NCBI GenBank assembly: GCA_030426295.1
Contig: JAUHYY010000063.1
Coordinates: 1-6,289, forward strand
Source: a bacterium
GTDB taxonomy: Bacteria > Patescibacteriota > Gracilibacteria > UBA1369 > GCA-2718715
Length of the DNA stretch: 6,289 nt
Direction: 5' to 3'
The translations under genes and the position numbers were made by a program. Below, in pieces: positions 1 through 4,491 of this stretch; within the stretch, counting starts at the first letter, position 1, and every line of letters starts with the position of its first letter. The notes under the pieces are model-generated. The model made no database searches, was not told where the DNA came from, and saw only the letters and a list, made by a program, of their open reading frames with translations.

Positions 1-22
1 CTTAAAAAAGTTTGGTTAAAGA

Positions 23-51
23 TTGTTCACGACATAGTTTAGGTTTACAAT
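23..51 (+). promoter_or_regulatory. Candidate sigma-70 promoter for nadC
   Basis: A -10-like hexamer TACAAT lies at 46-51 (five of six matches to TATAAT). A weak -35 candidate TTGTTC lies at 23-28, with a 17-base spacer. Transcription would start near 58 and leave a leader of about 35 bases before the ATG at 93. The spacing is ideal, but the -35 matches at only three positions and AT-rich DNA gives such hits often, so this is a tentative call. Confidence 0.35.
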
Positions 52-92
52 AAGTCCTCTTCTAATCATAATAAAGCCCATTAATAAGTATT

Positions 93-959
93 ATGGTTTT
101 TAAGCCTGACTTTTCATCTGAATTAATTCTAGCAAATGAAGAATATAAATCTTATTTGTTCGAGTTGTTTTCACTTCTACTCAACTCTGATGCCTATGAA
201 TCGAACTCTAGTAATGATTTTGTATTGAAACAGGGTTCTTCGGCTACAATAAGCTCGAAGTCTGCTGGTGTTTTTTGTTGTTTAGATGAGCTCAAATTTT
301 TAGCAGCATTTGCTAATGTTGAATTTGTTGCTTTGGTTGAGGATGGTGCATCATTTGATTCTGGTATAGATTTAGTTTTGCTTAAAGGTGATGCTGGTGC
401 AATCTTGTCAGTGGAAAGGGTGTTATTAAATGTAATGACTCGCTGTTTTGGGATTGCTGTTACAGCTCATAAATTTTCGTCTCAAGTTAAAAATGTTGAT
501 GTTGCAATGACTCGAAAGGCAATGCTTGGAATGTTAGACAAAAAAGCAGCCTCATATGGTGGTGTGCTGACTCATCGTCTGAGTTTGTCGGATGCTATTA
601 TGTTTAAGGATAACTATTATTATTTGGCAAATCTCGAAGATATAGTGGTTTCTGAGAGGGTACGATTTGTCGAAGTAGAAGTAGATTCTATAGAGAGGCT
701 TGAAAAGTGTTTGGCTTACTATCGTGGTGTTGATCTTGGTGTTCCGAAAATAGTAATGCTTGATAATTTTTCACCTGAGGAAATTCAAGCTATTCTTAAG
801 AAATATAATTTTGCTGGATTAACTCTTGAAGTTTCAGGGGGCGTGCATCTTAAAAACTTATCAGATTACGATATAGAAGGTGTAGATTATGTTTCTACCA
901 GTCAGATAGCAAATTCATATCAGACTGTAGATTTGAGTTTGAATTTTGATAAGAAGTGA
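93..959 (+). CDS. nadC: Nicotinate-nucleotide pyrophosphorylase (quinolinate phosphoribosyltransferase), divergent NadC
   Basis: NadC-family enzymes join quinolinate to PRPP and decarboxylate it to nicotinate mononucleotide, a cytoplasmic step of NAD synthesis. The 288 residues match the usual family length. Family landmarks appear in order: ERVLLN at 108-113 followed by FGIAVT, TRK at 140-142, HR at 161-162, KDN at 172-174, VEVEVD at 193-198, MLDN at 222-225, and VSGGV at 247-251 leading into GVDYVS, which builds the phosphate-binding end of the barrel. Several positions differ from the textbook enzyme. The Asp before TRK is Met139, the TxPG that normally follows is AMLG, and the His after KDN is Tyr175. 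Substrate choice may therefore differ; the related ModD proteins are the main alternative name. No Shine-Dalgarno precedes the ATG at 93, which is the first usable start. The last 40 bases overlap the convergent HIT gene. No other NAD gene is nearby. Confidence 0.82.
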   Translation: MVFKPDFSSELILANEEYKSYLFELFSLLLNSDAYESNSSNDFVLKQGSSATISSKSAGVFCCLDELKFLAAFANVEFVALVEDGASFDSGIDLVLLKGDAGAILSVERVLLNVMTRCFGIAVTAHKFSSQVKNVDVAMTRKAMLGMLDKKAASYGGVLTHRLSLSDAIMFKDNYYYLANLEDIVVSERVRFVEVEVDSIERLEKCLAYYRGVDLGVPKIVMLDNFSPEEIQAILKKYNFAGLTLEVSGGVHLKNLSDYDIEGVDYVSTSQIANSYQTVDLSLNFDKK

Positions 960-1255
960 AAATGAATGTGGAATACTTCTTGTCCTGCGTTTTTACCAAC
1001 GTTTATTTGTAGTTTGTATTCAGGTTTTTCAAGCATTTCGTTGGCTATTCTTTTTGCTAATTCAACAGCTTTACTTGGTATATCTGAGTTTGAGGGTAGA
1101 TCGTTGAGGGTTGGTATTTCTTCTTTAGTAATTATTAGCAAATGAGTTTTTGCTTTTGGGTTTATGTCTTTTATTACGAAAAGATCGTCAGTTTGAATAA
1201 TTATATCTGACGGTATTTCGCCTTTCAGTATTTTGGTAAAAATTGAGTCGCTCAT
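920..1255 (-). CDS. HIT (histidine triad) family protein, HINT-like
   Basis: HIT proteins are small cytoplasmic nucleotide-binding hydrolases or transferases, typically acting on AMP-linked phosphoramidates; the physiological substrate is usually unknown. The 111-residue product starts with a HINT-like segment (SIFTKILKGEIPSD, 4-17), continues with DINPKAKTHLLII (30-42), and ends with GQEVFHIHFHF (91-101). That last motif supplies the triad His96, His98 and His100, His98 being the expected nucleophile position. The N-terminal CxxC zinc pair seen in many bacterial HIT proteins is missing (SIFTKI in its place), so this is a zinc-free type. The gene starts 19 bases after the stop of the upstream sigma-4/HARE gene on the same strand, so the two are probably co-transcribed. 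Its 3' end overlaps the end of nadC by 40 bases, tail to tail. No clear ribosome binding site is seen before the ATG. Confidence 0.9.
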   Translation of the reverse strand: MSDSIFTKILKGEIPSDIIIQTDDLFVIKDINPKAKTHLLIITKEEIPTLNDLPSNSDIPSKAVELAKRIANEMLEKPEYKLQINVGKNAGQEVFHIHFHFLSKFKLKSTV

Positions 1256-1274
1256 GACTCGAATTTACCATTTG

Positions 1275-2324
1275 TTACGCAAGTGTGTAAACAGCTCTAC
1301 CTACTCTCTTGAATTCTGGGTACTTCTGTAAGTTCAATGAGATTGTTCCAGTCTTTACTTGTCTTCTTTTTAGAACTTCTTGAATAATTTCTGACTTATT
1401 TAGTGGTCCACTTGATTTAAGTACGTCCTTGATAACGTCTTTAACCGTACCTTCTGAGAATCCCCATTCTTTTAATGCGTATATTCCTCTTCCAATAAGT
1501 ACAAACTCGTTGTAACGAATTAATTCGTTGTGTACTGCTTGGATTGTTACGTTCTTTTTGTCGAATTCAGTGTTCGCAATCTCGTCTGCAATTTTTCGGA
1601 AATGCATTGGTGCATTTTTTCTTTTAAGAACGATAAGTGCTTTGTCTTTGATGCTTTTTGGTTGAACGCTTCTCCACTGAGTTAATCCAAATCCTTCTCT
1701 AATCTTTTTAACTTTCTTACCAATTTCTAAAGCAGATATTAGCAATGACTTTGTAGCGTTTATTTTAAGTTCTGATTTTATAATTTCTTGCAAGTTTGAA
1801 AGGAACTCTGATTCTTCTACGATTTCTCCTTCTTTTTTGAGCTCTTTTTCGGCAAGTGTATTGATTTTGATGATTTCTTTTTTTGAAACTTTGTCTTTAA
1901 TGTACCAGCTTTTTGTATACATTTTGCTTTTCTTTATTTTCCCAAGTAGAGGGTTTATTTCGAAGCTGAGTACTAGAAGTTCATTTGAAAAGTTCTCTTT
2001 TCTTATTAGTCCTGAAACTAAATCTAGAAGTTTGTATTCGGACACAATTCCACCGTTTTGAGTTACTATTTCTTTTGTAGCTTCAAATACATCGGATAGT
2101 TTTGTTTGAGCTGATGTACGTCTTAGTTTAGTAATTGCGTTTTTTTCTATTTGTCTAACTCTTTCTCTTGTAATGTTGTATTCCTGGCCTATTTGTTCAA
2201 GAGTTTTTCTTTCTTTTGATAGTAGTGAGAAGCGTTTTGATATAATGTTTTTCTCTTTTTCTGAGAGAACTAGAAATAGCTCGTCTGTTATTGCAGTGTT
2301 GCATGTTTGTGTATTCATCACCAT
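1275..2324 (-). CDS. Sigma-70 region 4 plus HARE-HTH DNA-binding protein
   Basis: This is a predicted DNA-binding transcription protein of 349 residues. Residues 20-69 form a sigma-70 region 4 helix-turn-helix: LSEKEKNII, then TLEQIGQEYNITRERVRQIE (41-60), then ITKLRR. In sigma factors this module contacts the -35 element. Residues 224-286 resemble a HARE-HTH domain, the winged helix of the RNA polymerase delta subunit (RpoE) and of some chromatin and restriction proteins; the cues are HFRKIADEI and the terminal GRGIYAL. Residues 289-349 look like a second, similar winged helix ending GRAVYTL. The middle (75-220) is charged, with possible further winged-helix character. Sigma regions 2 and 3 are absent, so it cannot melt promoters like a true sigma factor. 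An accessory polymerase subunit or regulator is the likely role (inference). AAGG lies 8 bases before the third codon, also ATG (2316-2318), but only 2 bases before the first; the real start may be 2318. A strong promoter lies just upstream. Confidence 0.85.
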   Translation of the reverse strand: MVMNTQTCNTAITDELFLVLSEKEKNIISKRFSLLSKERKTLEQIGQEYNITRERVRQIEKNAITKLRRTSAQTKLSDVFEATKEIVTQNGGIVSEYKLLDLVSGLIRKENFSNELLVLSFEINPLLGKIKKSKMYTKSWYIKDKVSKKEIIKINTLAEKELKKEGEIVEESEFLSNLQEIIKSELKINATKSLLISALEIGKKVKKIREGFGLTQWRSVQPKSIKDKALIVLKRKNAPMHFRKIADEIANTEFDKKNVTIQAVHNELIRYNEFVLIGRGIYALKEWGFSEGTVKDVIKDVLKSSGPLNKSEIIQEVLKRRQVKTGTISLNLQKYPEFKRVGRAVYTLA

Positions 2325-2356
2325 TACCTTGTTAGACTTTATTTAAAATGGAGGTG

Positions 2357-2385
2357 AGTATGCAGTATATTTGATTAATTGTCAA
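2357..2385 (-). promoter_or_regulatory. Near-consensus promoter for the sigma-4/HARE and HIT unit
   Basis: On the minus strand a perfect -35 box TTGACA (2380-2385) is followed after exactly 17 bases by CATACT (2357-2362), four of six matches to TATAAT. Initiation is expected near 2350, giving a leader of about 26-32 bases. The element sits in the 70-base gap just after the stop of the preceding minus-strand gene, where a promoter for the next unit is expected. It is the best promoter in the window. Confidence 0.65.
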
Positions 2386-2394
2386 TATTATATT

Positions 2395-2625
2395 CTAGCC
2401 AACATTTGTTGGATCAATGTATGCAGGAATCCTATTTTCTCTTTCAGGTTCCGGGATTGTTGTTTCGGGCTCTTCGTTTTGACAATTTTTGTATTGTGTT
2501 ATTGCTAAAGCTGCACAACTAACAAAAAGAGTGATTTTAAGTATACTTGATAATTTCAATGTATTTATTGAATGTGCACCCTTATTGCTGCTAAGAACTA
2601 TGCTTTCTGCGTATTTGTTGGGCAC
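2395..2625 (-). CDS. Hypothetical small single-pass membrane protein
   Basis: I do not recognise this 76-residue product. It has a 25-residue polar N-terminus, one hydrophobic stretch at about 26-44 (LSSILKITLFVSCAALAIT), and a polar tail rich in Pro and Glu from residue 50 (EEPETTIPEPE) ending YIDPTNVG. This suggests a single membrane anchor with a short exposed tail. Cys37 inside the hydrophobic stretch recalls a lipobox (LFVSC), but the preceding Phe and Val and the long N-terminus fit a lipoprotein signal poorly. The only near-upstream start is GTG at 2623-2625, without a Shine-Dalgarno; an in-frame stop lies at 2650-2652. A possible -10 box TATAAG (minus strand, 2649-2654) has only a short 14-base spacer to TAGACA (2669-2674). 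It follows the DUF5665-like gene by 55 bases on the same strand. The open frame and membrane segment support a gene, but it could be spurious. Confidence 0.5.
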   Translation of the reverse strand: MPNKYAESIVLSSNKGAHSINTLKLSSILKITLFVSCAALAITQYKNCQNEEPETTIPEPERENRIPAYIDPTNVG

Positions 2626-2680
2626 TTGATTGCTTAAAGGAGACCATACTTATATAAAAACTAATTATTGTCTAGTGTTA

Positions 2681-2983
2681 TTATGGTGTAAGTCTATTAT
2701 TTGGTCTTGTAGCATTTAGGAATTCGCTTGCATTTTTGAAGAAATCACCTAGATAAGGTATATCTGCAAGGATCTGACTAAGAACGTAACCGAGTATTGC
2801 TATTATTATTGCGGCACCTACGAAGAAGCCTAGCCCTTTAGCTGTACCTGCTAGAAAGTTAACCATGAAAAGTTTCCATGGGGAATGTAGGTAGTGAGTG
2901 AATACTTCGAGTTCTTTTTGTCTTAGTTCAGATAATTTTTTTGCTACTTGTTCTTTGTTTTTTTCTGTTAGTTCTTTAGGCAT
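2681..2983 (-). CDS. DUF5665-like small membrane protein
   Basis: This 100-residue protein resembles DUF5665, a family of uncharacterised small membrane proteins found in Firmicutes and candidate-phyla bacteria. The order is typical: a charged, probably coiled N-terminal helix (residues 3-27, rich in Lys and Glu), then HSPWKLFMVNFLAGTAKG (33-50), a long hydrophobic segment at about 50-72 (GLGFFVGAAIIIAILGYVLSQ), then IPYLGDFF (75-82) and a polar tail. One membrane pass with a cytoplasmic N-terminal helix is the simplest topology. The function is unknown for the family, and I infer none. The ATG at 2981-2983 is the only sensible start; the only purine-rich run upstream (GGGGCG) is too distant, about 17 bases away. 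It lies downstream of the tRNA-Leu terminator on the same strand, so it needs its own promoter or readthrough. A TAAAAT box (minus strand, 3008-3013) is present but has no good -35 partner. Confidence 0.78.
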   Translation of the reverse strand: MPKELTEKNKEQVAKKLSELRQKELEVFTHYLHSPWKLFMVNFLAGTAKGLGFFVGAAIIIAILGYVLSQILADIPYLGDFFKNASEFLNATRPNNRLTP

Positions 2984-3019
2984 TATTGATTAGTTAAACG
3001 CCCCTTTATTTTAACTTAC

Positions 3020-3049
3020 TAAAATAAAAATTCCACCCGAAGGTGAAAT
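3020..3049 (-). terminator. Rho-independent terminator after tRNA-Leu, UUCG tetraloop
   Basis: Read on the minus strand, ATTTCACC (3049-3042) pairs with GGTGGAAT (3037-3030). This is an eight-base-pair stem with one G-U pair, closed by a C(UUCG)G tetraloop (3041-3038). The tract TTTTATTTTA follows directly. The same DNA read on the plus strand has a C-A mismatch in the stem and no T-run after it, so the signal is directional. It starts nine bases after the CCA end of the tRNA, as expected for its terminator. Confidence 0.85.
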
Positions 3050-3058
3050 GTTTATTTT

Positions 3059-3143
3059 TGGTGCCGAGGAAGAGACTCGAACTCTTACGGGTTGCCCCAC
3101 TAGTTCCTAAGACTAGCGCGTCTACCAGTTCCGCCACCTCGGC
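3059..3143 (-). tRNA. tRNA-Leu (anticodon UAG), CCA encoded
   Basis: The minus strand reads as a class II tRNA of 85 bases. The acceptor stem GCCGAGG (3143-3137) pairs perfectly with CCTCGGC (3069-3063), followed by discriminator A (3062) and a genomically encoded CCA (3061-3059). The D arm contains AACTGGTAGAC. The anticodon stem CTAGT/ACTAG encloses the loop CTTAGGA with anticodon TAG, reading CUA and, through wobble, other CUN leucine codons. The long variable arm is GGG-GCAA-CCC in form, as expected for Leu. The T arm is AAGAG-TTCGAGT-CTCTT. It is transcribed divergently from dnaE and ends in a strong terminator. Short open frames that cross it on both strands are not genes. Confidence 0.97.
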
Positions 3144-3172
3144 ACTTTTACGTGCAAAAAGTTTGCTAACAG

Positions 3173-3200
3173 ATAGTATCAAAGTTTTTTTTAAAGGCAA
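3173..3200 (-). promoter_or_regulatory. Candidate promoter for tRNA-Leu
   Basis: On the minus strand TTGCCT (3195-3200) and TACTAT (3173-3178) are separated by 16 bases, each four of six matches to the sigma-70 consensus, with an A-rich spacer. Initiation near 3166 would leave about 22 bases before the mature tRNA 5' end at 3143. The position is sensible; the match is only moderate. Confidence 0.4.
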
Positions 3201-3214
3201 GCTTTTATTCAAAT

Positions 3215-3244
3215 TTCTCATTCTTTTGAATCGTGATTTATGAT
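3215..3244 (+). promoter_or_regulatory. Candidate promoter for dnaE
   Basis: TATGAT at 3239-3244 matches the -10 consensus at five of six positions. TTCTCA at 3215-3220 is a four-of-six -35 candidate with an 18-base spacer. A start near 3251 would give a leader of about 23 bases. The 130-base gap between the divergent tRNA-Leu and dnaE must hold promoters for both, which supports the position more than the sequence does. No Shine-Dalgarno precedes the ATG at 3274. Confidence 0.35.
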
Positions 3245-3273
3245 AGATTTTTCTTCGCAAATTAAAAAAATAA

Positions 3274-4491
3274 ATGTCATTCGTACATCTTCATAATCAT
3301 ACTCATTACAGTTTACTAGATGGATTATCTAGGCCGAGACAGATAGTTCAGAATGCAAAAAAACATGGTTCGCCCGCAGTTGGGATTTCGGATCATGGAG
3401 TTTTATATGGTGCAGTAGAGTTTTATAAAGAGGCAAAAGCTGAAGGAGTAAAGCCTATTATCGGTTGCGAAATGTATATTACTCCAGATAGAAATCAGAA
3501 GGACTCGTCAGTTAAGAAGTCGAATCATCTACTTCTAATGGCAAAGAATAACGAAGGTTATAGAAATTTGTTGCAGCTAGTTACAATCGCTCATTTAGAA
3601 GGGTTTTATTACAAACCTCGTATAGATCATGAAGTGCTTTATAAACATCGTGAAGGGCTTATAGCTACGAGTACTTGTTTAATGGGTGAAATTCCTCAGG
3701 CAATTTTGGAAAAAGATGAAAAGAAGGCAATGGATCTTATTAAGCAGTATCAAGATATCTTTGGTAAAGAGGACTTTTATATGGAGGTTCAAGATCATGA
3801 AGACATAGATGAGCAGATCATGGTTAACAATAAAGTTATTGAGCTTGCAAAGGAGCTTAAGATTCCGTTAGTAGGAACTAATGATTGTCATTACGTTAAT
3901 AAAGATGATCATCATGCTCACGACATTCTAGTTTGCATACAAACTGGGAAAACTCTGCTTGATGAAGATAGGATGAAGTATACTTCTAATTTTTGTTTGA
4001 AGTCTCCTGAAGAGATGAAAGAATCATTTAAGGATTATCCAGAGGCAATTGAGTCTACACTTGAGATTGCTGAAAAGTGTGATGTAAAGATCGATTTTGG
4101 ACAGAACTTGCTTCCTAAGTTCCCTACTCCAAATAAAATGAATTCGATTGAGTTTTTGAGGTCCTTGTGTGAGAACGGATTAAACAAGCTTTATGAGAAT
4201 AGAAAAGAAGAGGCGCAAACTAGGCTTGATTACGAGTTAGGTGTAATTGATCGTATGGGATTTGCTGATTACTTTTTGATTGTGCACGATATTATTAAGC
4301 ATGCTAAAGATACAGGTATTGTAGTTGGTCCAGGTCGTGGTTCGGCAGCAGGTTCAATTATTGCATATACACTTGGTATAACTACTGTTGACCCGTTGAA
4401 GTATGGTTTGATTTTTGAGAGATTCTTAAATCCGGAGAGAGTGTCAATGCCCGATATAGATATTGATTTTGCTGATGATAAAAGAGAATGA
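3274..4491 (+). CDS. dnaE: DNA polymerase III alpha subunit, N-terminal part (frame ends early)
   Basis: This is the 5' part of the main replicative polymerase gene. It encodes 405 residues before a TGA, against well over 1000 for full DnaE. Residues 1-210 or so form the PHP domain. Its likely metal ligands all look present: HLHNH (H5, H7), D16, H41 in SDH, E66 in GCE, H85, C135, and D204/H206 in NDCHY. An active PHP nuclease or proofreader is therefore possible, unlike in E. coli DnaE, where this site is degenerate. The palm begins later, with VGPGRGSAAGS (351-361), FERFLNPERVSM (381-392), and PDIDIDF (393-399) carrying two catalytic aspartates, D394 and D396. The frame then stops after ADDKRE. 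The third catalytic aspartate, the fingers and the later domains lie in the next open frame. Alone this product cannot polymerise. No ribosome binding site is apparent, and the ATG fits the family N-terminus exactly. Confidence 0.93.
   Translation: MSFVHLHNHTHYSLLDGLSRPRQIVQNAKKHGSPAVGISDHGVLYGAVEFYKEAKAEGVKPIIGCEMYITPDRNQKDSSVKKSNHLLLMAKNNEGYRNLLQLVTIAHLEGFYYKPRIDHEVLYKHREGLIATSTCLMGEIPQAILEKDEKKAMDLIKQYQDIFGKEDFYMEVQDHEDIDEQIMVNNKVIELAKELKIPLVGTNDCHYVNKDDHHAHDILVCIQTGKTLLDEDRMKYTSNFCLKSPEEMKESFKDYPEAIESTLEIAEKCDVKIDFGQNLLPKFPTPNKMNSIEFLRSLCENGLNKLYENRKEEAQTRLDYELGVIDRMGFADYFLIVHDIIKHAKDTGIVVGPGRGSAAGSIIAYTLGITTVDPLKYGLIFERFLNPERVSMPDIDIDFADDKRE
4486..4491 (+). other. dnaE frame break with about 70 bases missing; ATGA stop/start overlap
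   Basis: The upstream frame reads ...DDKRE then TGA (4489-4491). The downstream frame reads ATG (4488-4490) then TAKAAVRDVGR. In other DnaE proteins these motifs are joined by about 23 residues containing a VSQIITFGT-like strand, and the Met is the conserved one of TFGTM. Those residues are not encoded here in any frame, so this is a deletion of about 70 bases (3n+1), not a simple frameshift. The size is estimated from memory of the E. coli sequence. Confidence 0.85.

Noticed and set aside
82..93. Inverted repeat TAATA-AG-TATTA touching the nadC start codon, a possible operator
   Set aside because: It is only five base pairs of pure A/T in AT-rich DNA, expected by chance, with no known regulator motif resemblance.
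1837..2061. 74-residue plus-strand frame with a hydrophobic N-terminus
   Set aside because: It is antisense to the sigma-4/HARE gene; its Phe/Ser/Leu richness is the complement of Lys/Glu-rich coding, not a membrane protein.
2350..2374. Plus-strand GGAGGTGAGTATG followed by a five-codon frame, like a leader peptide
   Set aside because: No plus-strand gene follows it (the next is over 900 bases away), and the same bases form the minus-strand promoter region.
3006..3260. Short open frames on both strands across 3006-3260
   Set aside because: They run through the complete tRNA-Leu and its terminator, which explain the sequence.
4488..4491. Programmed ribosomal frameshift or translational bypass joining the two dnaE frames
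   Set aside because: There is no slippery heptamer at the junction, and about 23 conserved residues are missing from the DNA itself. Neither frameshifting nor bypass can add them.
4489..4491. TGA read as glycine (genetic code 25) to keep dnaE open
   Set aside because: Readthrough gives QLKRLLEMLV, unlike DnaE, while the other frame gives perfect DnaE. No other in-frame TGA occurs in about 1000 codons of dnaE.
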